Positions 1 to 7,477 of a stretch of DNA of 13,934 nt are shown piece by piece. Both the position numbers and the translations under genes were made by a program. Source of the stretch: Chloroflexota bacterium (GTDB lineage Bacteria; Chloroflexota; Anaerolineae; Fen-1058); assembly GCA_016219235.1 (NCBI GenBank), contig JACRBO010000725.1:1-13934 (forward strand). The letters run 5' to 3'. How positions within the stretch are numbered: position 1 is the stretch's first letter; every line of letters begins with the position of its first letter. Under the pieces are notes generated by a model. The model searched no databases, was not told the origin of the DNA, and saw only the letters and a list, made by a program, of their open reading frames with translations.

Positions 1-277
1 GCGCGGACAACGGCGTCTGGATCGTGACAACGGCGCGCAGCGGAAACGCCAGCGGATTGCCAGCCGAGACTTGATACGGCGAGACTGTCTGGCCGTCGCT
101 CAGAATCAGCGAAACGCGATCGAGCGCGACCGGCGTGCCGTTGACGTGAATGGCGCGCAGCCCCACCAGTTCGGCGTCGCTGAGCCGGTTCTTGATGGCA
201 AATTGCACACCTGCCTCGGCATTCTTCAAACTGCCCAGCGTGTACAACTTCTTCAGCAACATGCTCGGAATGATCAT
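1..277 (-). CDS. Partial gene, N-terminal 92 residues; possibly extended N-terminus of an HMG-CoA reductase
   Basis: The reading frame starts at ATG 277-275 and is open to the left edge, so only the first 92 codons are visible. The start is supported by a strong Shine-Dalgarno GGGAGGAG (complement of 282-289) a few bases upstream and by a sigma70-like promoter further up. The visible protein begins MIIPSMLLKKLYTLGSLKN and continues with GVQFAIKNRLSDAELVGL, VNGTPVALDRV and SAGNPLAFPLRAVVTI. No catalytic motif is present in this part. From memory, this opening resembles the extra N-terminal domain on HMG-CoA reductase-like proteins of Chloroflexota, which would place it in mevalonate/isoprenoid synthesis. 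The catalytic domain lies outside the window, so the assignment is tentative; that the frame is a real gene is much surer. Confidence 0.6.
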   Translation of the reverse strand, partial: MIIPSMLLKKLYTLGSLKNAEAGVQFAIKNRLSDAELVGLRAIHVNGTPVALDRVSLILSDGQTVSPYQVSAGNPLAFPLRAVVTIQTPLSA

Positions 278-341
278 GGCGTCTCCTCCCAGAGAGATGA
301 TTTCGAAGCGTTGAGGTGGTGAGTTGTGTCAGTTACGCACG

Positions 342-370
342 AATATACTTGACTGCGATTTCAAAGTCAA
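342..370 (-). promoter_or_regulatory. Sigma70-type promoter for the leftmost gene, with inverted repeat over -35/spacer
   Basis: On the minus strand, TTGACT (370-365; 5/6 to consensus) and TATATT (347-342; 5/6) are separated by exactly 17 bases. Transcription would start near 335, giving a leader of about 58 nt before the ATG at 277. The -35 hexamer is one arm of a perfect 6-bp inverted repeat: ttgact at 349-354 and agtcaa at 365-370, 10 bases apart. The repeat could be an operator, which is inference only. Confidence 0.6.
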
Positions 371-399
371 CCACAAAATTCGACGATATGGCTCAGTGT

Positions 400-496
400 G
401 TCATGCCCGAATACTTCTGTCGGGCATCCAGAGTGCTGATTAGCGATTCGTGCTGGCTGAGCCACTGGATTCCCGCCAGAAGCGCGCGGGAATGAC
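400..496. repeat. REP/BIME-like element of two back-to-back hairpins
   Basis: Two perfect 8-bp stems, each with a 9-nt loop, stand about 40 bases apart. The first is atgcccga (403-410) with tcgggcat (420-427). The second is attcccgc (469-476) with gcgggaat (486-493). The whole element is also an imperfect inverted repeat: GTCATGCCCG (400-409) matches the complement of 487-496 at 9/10, and CGGGCATCCAG (421-431) matches the complement of 465-475 at 10/11. This layout is typical of bacterial interspersed REP/BIME or miniature palindromic elements. The right-hand hairpin lies about 28 bases past the stop codon of the minus-strand nucleotidase gene and may also act as its transcript end. No coding sequence is seen between 278 and 520. 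Confidence 0.75.
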
Positions 497-520
497 TGGC
501 AACAAGATTTTGATTTGCTT

Positions 521-1276
521 TTATGCGCTGAGCGCCCAGCCCTTGAGCGTCTCCTGAAACCGATAGGCCGTCATGTCCATCTGGATGGGCGTGACGGAAA
601 TGTAGCCGTGACTGATCGCCCCGACATCCGTGCCGTCGTCGGGGATGCCCGTCGGAACCGTCCCGCCGATCCAGTAATAAGGCCGGCCACGCGGATCGAT
701 GCGGGTATCCAGTTTGTCGTTATAAACACGTTGCCCCATGCGGGTAATCTGTACGCCCTTGATCGGGCCAACCGGCACATTCACATTGAGCAGCACCTCC
801 CGCGCTAAGCCACGCCCCAGAACGATCGGCACGAGGTGAGCGGCAAACGCGGCGGCGTGTTCATAGGCGTCAGGATCGGCGTCGGCATTTTCCACCGACA
901 CCGCGATCGATGGCAGGCCGCTGAGCGCGCCCTCCATCGCCGCAGTCACGGTGCCGGAGTAAGTGACATCATGGCTCAGGTTAGCGAAGGGGTTGATGCC
1001 CGATACGATGAGGTTGGGCTTGAAGTCGATCGCACCGAGCAGGGCCAGCGCCACGCAATCGCTGGGCGCGCCGCTGCTGGCGTAGGCGTCACTGCCGTCG
1101 GCCAACTGCACTTTATTCAGGCGCAGTGGCTTGTGCAGCGTCTTCACGTGGCCGCCGGCGCTCCAGTTTTGATCGGGCGCGACGACGACCACGGTGCCGA
1201 TTTTTTCCAGGGCTTGCTTCAAGATTAATAGACCGGGGGCCGAATAGCCATCATCGTTGGTGACAAGAATATTCAC
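521..1276 (-). CDS. surE: 5'/3'-nucleotidase SurE
   Basis: A 251-residue protein of normal SurE length. SurE is a cytoplasmic, metal-dependent nucleoside-monophosphate phosphatase (5'- and 3'-nucleotidase, with exopolyphosphatase activity in some members). The sequence opens with MNILVTNDDG, which carries the two metal-binding aspartates D8 and D9. It continues with APDQNWSAGG (S39, metal/phosphate site), SGINPFANLSHDVTYSGT (N95, the family signature) and TAAMEGALSG. The start is GTG at 1276-1274, preceded by AGGAG (complement of 1283-1287) with 6-bp spacing, so GTG is well supported. It lies 108 bp downstream of the penicillin-binding protein gene on the same strand, with a strong hairpin between them, so it may be read separately or under attenuation. 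The family call is firm; the physiological substrate is not visible. Confidence 0.95.
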   Translation of the reverse strand: MNILVTNDDGYSAPGLLILKQALEKIGTVVVVAPDQNWSAGGHVKTLHKPLRLNKVQLADGSDAYASSGAPSDCVALALLGAIDFKPNLIVSGINPFANLSHDVTYSGTVTAAMEGALSGLPSIAVSVENADADPDAYEHAAAFAAHLVPIVLGRGLAREVLLNVNVPVGPIKGVQITRMGQRVYNDKLDTRIDPRGRPYYWIGGTVPTGIPDDGTDVGAISHGYISVTPIQMDMTAYRFQETLKGWALSA

Positions 1277-1299
1277 GCTGATCTCCTGTGTTTGAAAGA

Positions 1300-1330
1300 C
1301 TGACCCGTTCTTGTTTGAAGAACGGGTCAG
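1300..1330 (-). terminator. Perfect 13-bp hairpin between the PBP and surE genes (terminator or attenuator)
   Basis: ctgacccgttctt (1300-1312) pairs perfectly with aagaacgggtcag (1318-1330) around the 5-nt loop gtttg. In the minus-strand transcript the stem is followed by the only moderately U-rich TCTTTC, then by the surE RBS about 13 bases after the stem. It could end the upstream penicillin-binding protein transcript, or sit in the surE leader as an attenuator or RNA-stability element. A short second palindrome, CTCACC-TGGT-GGTGAG (1366-1381), lies just after the PBP stop codon, and the 8-mer AATTTACC is tandemly duplicated at 1342-1357. Confidence 0.55.
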
Positions 1331-1384
1331 CCCAATCTACGAATTTACCAATTTACCGATTGCCCCTCACCTGGTGGTGAGCAC

Positions 1385-4336
1385 TCACGGCTTCTTCGCC
1401 CCGATAGTCACGCGCACCTTATTACTCTCGGCCATACTGCCCGCCTTATCGTAGACGCGCGCGAAGAAGGTATGTGAGCCAAGTTTATCGCCGGAATCCA
1501 GCAGCCACTTATCGCCAAAGGGCGGCGCATTCCGCACCGACCACGGCTCGGGCTGGTCGTCTACAAAAATCTCCACGCGGCCAATGGCGACGTTGTCGTT
1601 GACATCGAGTTGGATGTTGACCCATTCATCACTCGGATAGGTGTAGCCATCGCCGTTGTTCGGGTAAATGATCTGGATGGTCGGTGTGATGTTATCGACT
1701 GTGACGGGCACGATGGCCGTGGGCGTTTCGCCGTTATTGCGGAAGACCGTCAACCGCAGGCTGAACAGACCATCCTGGTTGGTTACATCCCAGTATTCCA
1801 GCGGACCGTTCTCGACTTGCTCGCCGTGATCGGGGCCAATCTGCTGCCACTCGGTGGGGTTGAGTCCCTTGCCAAAGTCAATTCGATAGTGATTGTAGTC
1901 GCCGCCTTTGGCGTTACCGGTGATGACGGTCGTGCCGCGAATGTACGAGTAGGCGTTGGGACTGATAATCGCCACATCGCCGAACGCGTTGGGCGGCGGA
2001 CCGTAGACGGTATCGTAGTTGGAGGGTGGCTGCGGGAGTTCGCTTTCGCGCACGTAGTCGGACGCTTCCGGCGGATAGATCTCGAAGACTTTTTCTTCGA
2101 CCTTGTCGGGCGGCGTAAACGCCGTCGCCAGTTGGCCCGTTTCCCGATCGATCAGGAACGCTTGATGGAGCGTATCGTACGACGTCGGCTCGGTGCCGGG
2201 GATGAACAGTTCTTTGGTGGTGGGGCAATACTTGGTCGGCAGCAAACCCGTCGTGGCGCAGACCGTCGCTTCGACCAGACCGGGCGGCCGCACGAACGGC
2301 TCCACCTCTTTGTCCTTCAAGTAGTACGACATCAATTCGTTCCACACCGGCGCCGCGCCTGAAATACCCGACACTTTCTTCATGGCGCTGTTGTCGGTAT
2401 TGCCAATCCATACCCCGATGGCCACCTGCGGCGTATAGCCGACCGTCCAGTTGTCCTTGTAGTCGTTGGTCGTGCCCGTCTTCACGGCGGCGGGTCGATC
2501 GAGTTCCAGGATATTCGGTGAGCCGAAGGCCGCCCAGCGCGCGGCATTATCCGACAGGAAGTTGGTGATGATATACGCGAGGCGCGGATCCACGATCGGT
2601 ACGGTGGTGGCGACATCGTACTTAAACAACACCTCGCCTTTGCTGTCTTCGACGCGCAGCACCGGCACCGGATCGAGCGTGCGATAGCCGGGGCGCTGGG
2701 TCTCTTCGGAAATGGGCGCGCCGGCCATGTTGCCGTCGTTGGCGAAGACGCTGAAGGCGTACACCATGTCCAGTAACTTCACTTCGCCGCCGCCCAGCGT
2801 CAGGGCCAGGCCGTAATAGCCTAAGCCTTGATCGAGCGTGGTGATGCCCAACTTGTGCACCGTGCGAATGACGTTGCCGACGCCCGCCATCTCCAGCGCG
2901 CGCACGGCGGGGATGTTGTACGAGCGTGCCAGCGCAAGGCGCATGCGCGTGTAGCCGTGGTATTCCCGATCGTAATTCTCCGGCACATAGATCGGCGGGT
3001 TCGCGCCGGGCTGCGCGAACTCGGTCCGCACATCCAGGAAGCCGTAGGAGGCCGGCACGCCCTCTGATAGCAAGGTCAGATACGTAAACGGCTTGAACGA
3101 TGAGCCGGGCTGCCGCAGGCCGGTGGCCACATTGAACTTGCCGTCGATGGCGTCATTCCAATAATCGGCGCTACCCACCATCGCCAGAATCTCGCCGGTC
3201 TTGGGCCGGATCACCACGGTCGAGCCGTTGTTGGCGTTGTGATCTTCTTCGGTCAGTTTCTTCACTTGCCGCGTAATGGCGTCCTGAGCGAAGTTCTGCA
3301 GATCGATGTCGAGCGAAGAGTAAACCTTGAGGCCGCCGCGATAAACCGTATCTGCGCCGAACTTGTCTTCCAGCCACTTGCGCACGTACACCGAGAAGTG
3401 CGGCGCTTTGATGTCAAAGCGTTCTTCAATGCCGCCACCGAGTCTCAGCACTTGCGCTTTGGCCGCCACGCTCTCGTCGGCGGTGATGTAGTTGTCGCGT
3501 AGCATCGCGTCCAGGGCCAGCGCCTGGCGCGTCTTCGCTTCGGGCGGATTATCGATCGGATTTTGCGCCGGGAACTGCGGAATAGGCGCGAGCATCGAGC
3601 ACTCGGCCAGATCGAGTTGATCGACGGTCTTGTTGTAATACACCTTGGCCGCGGCCTGAATGCCATAAGCCTGATTGCCATAGAAATTGGTGTTGAGATA
3701 CCACTCTAGAATTTGATCTTTGGAAAAACGGCGGCCAATTTCAGCGGCTAATAAAATTTCTTTGGCCTTGCGTTCGTAGCCCGCCAACCCTTCACGAATC
3801 AAGCGTTGTTCTGGATCGATCAGGTTGTTCTTGACCAACTGCTGTGTGATGGATGAGCCGCCCTGCACCGAGCCGCCCTGCAGATTGCTGACAAAGGCAC
3901 GCGCCACGCCGCGCAGATCGAAGCCGGGGTTCTCGTAGAAACTGCGATCCTCGTTGGCGATGGCCGCCTGCCGGCAGAACGCCGGAATGGCATCCAGCGA
4001 TACCCACTGCCGGTCGCCATGGCGCGGATCGATCACTTCGTACAGCAGGTTTGTGCCGGTCCGATCGAAAATCTTGGTCGTCTCGAAAAACTCTTGATTT
4101 TCGGCTGAAAACTGCGCTTCAAGTTGCGAGGGATCGGGCAAATCGGCGGTCAGCCCGGCATAGATGGCCACGGCCCCGCCGACGCCGGTGCCCAAGATCG
4201 CGCCGCAGCTCACCATGATGGCAATCACCGCAATGGCAATGAAGCGGAAGGCGGTCTGGCCTTTGCCCTGCTGGGCATTCGCCCGCCGCCGGCGCGACAG
4301 GATGATTTGAGTTTTTGGATCGAAATTTGACTGCAT
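1385..4336 (-). CDS. Class A penicillin-binding protein (PBP1A type) with C-terminal Ig-like domains
   Basis: Bifunctional peptidoglycan synthase of 983 residues: it polymerises lipid II and cross-links the stem peptides outside the membrane. After a basic cytoplasmic tail there is one membrane anchor (about 32-60). The glycosyltransferase-51 domain shows EDRSFYENPGFD (catalytic E129), GGSSITQQLVKN and RKAKEILLAAEIGRRFSKDQ. The transpeptidase domain has the three expected motifs: SSFK (S412, K415), SYN (S472) and KTGT (K619). After about residue 700 a Pro-rich linker leads to two beta-rich, Ig-like segments containing VAIISPNAYSYIRG and PTIQIIYPNNGDGYTYPSDE, making it longer than a basic PBP1A. 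ATG 4336 is preferred over an in-frame TTG at 4372 because AGAGGG precedes it at a usable distance. The usual His of EDxxFxxHxG is Asn here. It lies 114 bp after the methyltransferase gene. Confidence 0.95.
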   Translation of the reverse strand: MQSNFDPKTQIILSRRRRANAQQGKGQTAFRFIAIAVIAIMVSCGAILGTGVGGAVAIYAGLTADLPDPSQLEAQFSAENQEFFETTKIFDRTGTNLLYEVIDPRHGDRQWVSLDAIPAFCRQAAIANEDRSFYENPGFDLRGVARAFVSNLQGGSVQGGSSITQQLVKNNLIDPEQRLIREGLAGYERKAKEILLAAEIGRRFSKDQILEWYLNTNFYGNQAYGIQAAAKVYYNKTVDQLDLAECSMLAPIPQFPAQNPIDNPPEAKTRQALALDAMLRDNYITADESVAAKAQVLRLGGGIEERFDIKAPHFSVYVRKWLEDKFGADTVYRGGLKVYSSLDIDLQNFAQDAITRQVKKLTEEDHNANNGSTVVIRPKTGEILAMVGSADYWNDAIDGKFNVATGLRQPGSSFKPFTYLTLLSEGVPASYGFLDVRTEFAQPGANPPIYVPENYDREYHGYTRMRLALARSYNIPAVRALEMAGVGNVIRTVHKLGITTLDQGLGYYGLALTLGGGEVKLLDMVYAFSVFANDGNMAGAPISEETQRPGYRTLDPVPVLRVEDSKGEVLFKYDVATTVPIVDPRLAYIITNFLSDNAARWAAFGSPNILELDRPAAVKTGTTNDYKDNWTVGYTPQVAIGVWIGNTDNSAMKKVSGISGAAPVWNELMSYYLKDKEVEPFVRPPGLVEATVCATTGLLPTKYCPTTKELFIPGTEPTSYDTLHQAFLIDRETGQLATAFTPPDKVEEKVFEIYPPEASDYVRESELPQPPSNYDTVYGPPPNAFGDVAIISPNAYSYIRGTTVITGNAKGGDYNHYRIDFGKGLNPTEWQQIGPDHGEQVENGPLEYWDVTNQDGLFSLRLTVFRNNGETPTAIVPVTVDNITPTIQIIYPNNGDGYTYPSDEWVNIQLDVNDNVAIGRVEIFVDDQPEPWSVRNAPPFGDKWLLDSGDKLGSHTFFARVYDKAGSMAESNKVRVTIGAKKP

Positions 4337-4402
4337 AGTTGAACTGCCCTCTAGTGCGCTACCGCTTTTCAACTTTAGTGTTGCGCTATTTGTTCGCGCC
4401 CA

Positions 4403-4431
4403 ATCTTAACGGCGGCGTTGCTTTTTCGCAA
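4403..4431 (-). promoter_or_regulatory. Weak candidate promoter for the penicillin-binding protein gene
   Basis: On the minus strand, TTGCGA (4431-4426; 4/6 to the -35 consensus) and TAAGAT (4408-4403; 4/6 to the -10 consensus) are 17 bases apart, in the 114-bp gap between the methyltransferase stop and the PBP start. The 10-mer TAGTGCGCTA lies further down at 4352-4361, between this site and the RBS. Matches are modest and readthrough from the upstream operon is equally possible. Confidence 0.3.
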
Positions 4432-4450
4432 GAGAAGCCCAGCGGGGGCA

Positions 4451-5245
4451 TTAGCGTGGGGCCGCGACGGGCGTTCGGCTGTGGTTAGCGGGCATCTTCT
4501 CGATGACCAGAAAATGCGACAGACCCAACAAGCGGAGCGGTGTCCGTTCAAACGAGTAGGTCAGCGCGCGCAGGATTTTGCCCAGCGCCGGTCGGCGCGC
4601 CACGATATTGTCGTAGCCCGGATAGATCTGGGTGTGCGTGATGACGCGCGCCACCGGCGCGCGCGCGTTGGGTGACTCAAACAGCCGCCGGATGCCGCGG
4701 CCGGTATAGGCGCGCACGTGCGGCGCGAGTTTGGTGCGCCCGGGCTTGGGCAAGTAATTAATCAAAGGGGTGTTGCCAAAGTGATAGTGTCCGCGCCAGT
4801 AGTGACCGTGAGTTTCAAATGGATACCAACGATTGGGACAAAATAAGATCACGCGCCCGCCCGGTCGCAATACGCGCAGCATCTCTTGCGCCGCCAACCG
4901 ATCGTCGCTGACGTGCTCGATGACTTCGTGCGACAACACCGCATCGAATGATTCGGCGGGATATGGCAGTGCTTCACCCGCCGCCACATGCAGCTGCTCC
5001 ACGCCTGCTTGCGTGCCTTCGCGCACACGCTCGAACTCAATGTCGAGGCCCAGTGTGTGATAGCCTAGTTCCGCCAGATGCCGCACATACATCCCAAAGC
5101 CGCAGCCGTCGACCAGAATGCGCCGCGTATCGATCGGCAGCGCTTCGACGATCAAATTCAGCCGCCGATTTTGTCCAAAGCGCCACACGTGAGAAGGCTC
5201 GCCGCGCAGCGCGGCTTTATCCAGATCAAAGGTCATGGTGTTCAC
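4451..5245 (-). CDS. Class I SAM-dependent methyltransferase
   Basis: A 264-residue protein with the Rossmann fold of small-molecule methyltransferases. It shows motif I VDGCGFGMYV (about 45-54), an acidic end of strand 2 in GLDIE (D68), and LSHEVIEHV followed by EMLRVLRPGGRVILFCPN, the motif II/III region of the Methyltransf_11 type. The centre (YWRGHYHFGNTPLINYLP) and C-terminus are aromatic-rich, as in methyltransferases acting on lipids, quinones or glycans, but the substrate cannot be read from sequence. The GTG start at 5245 overlaps the glycosyltransferase stop codon (GTGA, 4 bp), indicating translational coupling; an ATG three codons later (5236) is an alternative. As last gene of the operon it may methylate the product of the GT-C enzyme, which is inference. 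Confidence 0.88.
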   Translation of the reverse strand: MNTMTFDLDKAALRGEPSHVWRFGQNRRLNLIVEALPIDTRRILVDGCGFGMYVRHLAELGYHTLGLDIEFERVREGTQAGVEQLHVAAGEALPYPAESFDAVLSHEVIEHVSDDRLAAQEMLRVLRPGGRVILFCPNRWYPFETHGHYWRGHYHFGNTPLINYLPKPGRTKLAPHVRAYTGRGIRRLFESPNARAPVARVITHTQIYPGYDNIVARRPALGKILRALTYSFERTPLRLLGLSHFLVIEKMPANHSRTPVAAPR

Positions 5246-7467
5246 CGTGCAACCGTAATTTGCCCCAGGGAAATGAAAGATCGTCCATCTGCCGTGAGCA
5301 GCGGCCCGTCCGGCACTTCGAGGCCGATCTCTAAAGTATACTCGCCCGGCGCAAGATCAGCCGGAATCAACAGGCCGCGCCGATCGATCACGGTCGCGCC
5401 CGGCGGCCAGGCCATCGGATCGATCGTGCCGGATTGCAGGCCGCTGTCGTGTCCGCTCACGCTGATGCCCTGACCGCTCAACTGCGTTTTGATCACAACC
5501 ACCTCGGCCAATGAGCCAGTTTTGCGCAGCTCCAGTTCGATCGGGATCACGTCGCCCGGCGCAAAACGATCGGCGCCGAGACCGCCGCTGATCACTTCCA
5601 CTCGATCGGCCAGTGACAGCCCGATCGGCTGGCGCGTTTTCGGCGTTGGTCCCCAGACATAGGCCATCCGCTCATAACCGCCTATGTAGCCGCCATCAAA
5701 TTGATAGGCCCGTTGGTTCAACCAATCGCGCAATCGGGTAGCGGATTGATCGGGCGGCAGATGAACGCGATCGATCGTCAGCGTCAATCGGTTCGCGCGA
5801 TCAGCCGAGTGTTCGATCGCAGCGAAGTTGGTTTGCTCTACGGGTGAATACCAGTAGTGCTGGAAGTCGCCCTTCATGAAACCAAGCGCCACGTAATTGT
5901 GAAAAGCATTGGAGACGGTCACGTAGGTGTGGGCTGCGCCGCTAGCCGGTGATAATGGCTGCGCAATCGAGCGCGCTTCATCGATCGACAGGCCGGCCGC
6001 GTCGTGCGCATCGTCCCAGCCGCGTGACAATAGTAAGGCCGTGGCGACACAGGCCAATCCCGCGGCCAACCCAACTTCGATGCGCCACGTGCGGTGACGC
6101 AAGCCTCTCGCCAACAACAGTCCGGCGCTTGTGGCCGATGCGGCTAAACCGAAGAATAGCACCGGATCAAACACAAACGGCGATTCGGCCTGCGGATGCG
6201 CCCATAACACATCGGCGCGATCCTGTGTCCAGAACCGGAGTTGATTGATCGGCGGCGAGAGCGTCCAATAACTTGGGTCAAGCCCGATCGTCGTTTCCCA
6301 GGGCCGTTGCAGCCGATTGAGCGGCCGATGTCCCAACGCCCAATCGGCTGTGACTGGCCCAATCTGCGCCACGATGCTCAACGCGATCAACCCCCACACG
6401 ACGCGGCGCTTCAACACTTCGATCAGCGGCAGCAACATCAATGGCAAAACGGGCACCAGAAAGCGCGGCCCCCAGATTTGGCCGCCGTACCACATCGAAT
6501 TGTTGCCATAGGCTGCGATCATGATCAGCGGCACGCCCGCGCAGAACCAAAGTATCATTCGCCGCGACTGCGGCCAGTGGGCCAGCCCCCACCAGGCGGC
6601 AAGCACAACGGGCGTATAGAAGATGAGTCCTTTGCCGGGGCTTAACAGCATGCCGTAGATTGTGGTGCCCACGCCGCCCAGGGTGAAGCCGCTCAGGTAG
6701 GGCAACAGTGAAAACGATGCGCCGTAGCGCGCCTGCGCGAACAGCACCCCGGCCCCGATAATGGACGCCAGTCCTAAGCTGCTCAGGGCGATGATCCAGC
6801 CGCGGCGGCGCGGATGGGTGCGAAACCAATCGACAGCGACCGGCAGCAAAAAAAACGCCACCACTGCGGCGCTAACATACTTGACCAGGATCGTTGCGGC
6901 CAGCGCCGAAAACATCATTGCCAGCCAGCGCGTGGCGCGCGTGCGTCGCCATTTGAAGTAGCCCAGCAGCGCCAACGTCAGGCAGCAGCCCGTCAGCGGC
7001 TCGCGCAAGAAGGTGCGTGAATACGGCCAGGCCAGTGACGCCAGCCCAAACACAAGCGCTAACGCCGTGCTGCTTCGCGGCGAATAGTCCAGTTCTCGCC
7101 CGATCAAGAACAAGAGCGCGGCGGTTAACGCCGTCACAATCGGGTTGAGCAGCATGATCGCTTGCAGGCTGTTGACGCTGGCGATGGGTTGCAGCAGTGC
7201 GTACAGCGGCAAGGCAGCGATGGCTTGACCCGGTTCTAACTCGCCGACTGGATTGTGATAAGCCGCAAACAAGATCTGGGACGTATCCAGCGTGCCGTGT
7301 TGGGCCAGGCTGTCCGTCATCGCGTACAGCGCCAGTTCATCGATCGTGCTGAGCTTGCCGCTGAAGGTGATCAAGTAGATCAACAGCAGCACGACCAGAA
7401 TCAATATAGCGAGATGACGATCGTTGGTGATCGCGGGCGGCGTGGCGGGCGAGCGACGGACGGTCAT
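5242..7467 (-). CDS. Polytopic GT-C-fold glycosyltransferase (PMT/ArnT-like)
   Basis: A 741-residue integral membrane protein. Hydrophobic helices run from about residue 18 to 485, starting with LAILILVVLLLIYLITFSG. The first extracytoplasmic loop carries LSTIDELALYAM with the acidic pair D43-E44, the position of the catalytic Asp/Glu in GT-C enzymes of the protein O-mannosyltransferase/ArnT group, which use polyprenyl-phosphate sugars outside the membrane. Other loop motifs are GELEPGQAI and FLREPLTG. After the last helix, about 258 residues (484-741) form a soluble, beta-rich tail that probably lies outside the cell and may bind acceptor. ATG 7467 lies 10 bp after the stop of the upstream gene; an in-frame TTG at 7512 would overlap that gene by 35 bp and has no better RBS. 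Neither sugar nor acceptor can be named. Of all the genes here this one has the most CGATCG palindromes. Confidence 0.85.
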   Translation of the reverse strand: MTVRRSPATPPAITNDRHLAILILVVLLLIYLITFSGKLSTIDELALYAMTDSLAQHGTLDTSQILFAAYHNPVGELEPGQAIAALPLYALLQPIASVNSLQAIMLLNPIVTALTAALLFLIGRELDYSPRSSTALALVFGLASLAWPYSRTFLREPLTGCCLTLALLGYFKWRRTRATRWLAMMFSALAATILVKYVSAAVVAFFLLPVAVDWFRTHPRRRGWIIALSSLGLASIIGAGVLFAQARYGASFSLLPYLSGFTLGGVGTTIYGMLLSPGKGLIFYTPVVLAAWWGLAHWPQSRRMILWFCAGVPLIMIAAYGNNSMWYGGQIWGPRFLVPVLPLMLLPLIEVLKRRVVWGLIALSIVAQIGPVTADWALGHRPLNRLQRPWETTIGLDPSYWTLSPPINQLRFWTQDRADVLWAHPQAESPFVFDPVLFFGLAASATSAGLLLARGLRHRTWRIEVGLAAGLACVATALLLSRGWDDAHDAAGLSIDEARSIAQPLSPASGAAHTYVTVSNAFHNYVALGFMKGDFQHYWYSPVEQTNFAAIEHSADRANRLTLTIDRVHLPPDQSATRLRDWLNQRAYQFDGGYIGGYERMAYVWGPTPKTRQPIGLSLADRVEVISGGLGADRFAPGDVIPIELELRKTGSLAEVVVIKTQLSGQGISVSGHDSGLQSGTIDPMAWPPGATVIDRRGLLIPADLAPGEYTLEIGLEVPDGPLLTADGRSFISLGQITVAR

Positions 7468-7477
7468 GAGGCGCGTT

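Noticed and set aside
1342..1357. Tandem AATTTACC repeat
   Set aside because: Only two copies and no associated gene or structure; too little to call a regulatory repeat.
1610..2362. 250-codon plus-strand open frame opposite the PBP gene
   Set aside because: It lies wholly antisense to the conserved PBP coding sequence, has a low-complexity Arg/Val/Gly composition and no family motif; it is a GC-driven shadow.
4337..4372. TTG start extending the PBP by 12 residues
   Set aside because: ATG 4336 has a better-placed purine-rich site, and the extension shows no conserved character.
6278..6829. 183-codon minus-strand frame inside the GT-C gene
   Set aside because: Alternative frame of the same strand with Arg/Ala-rich composition; the glycosyltransferase frame shows clear membrane helices.
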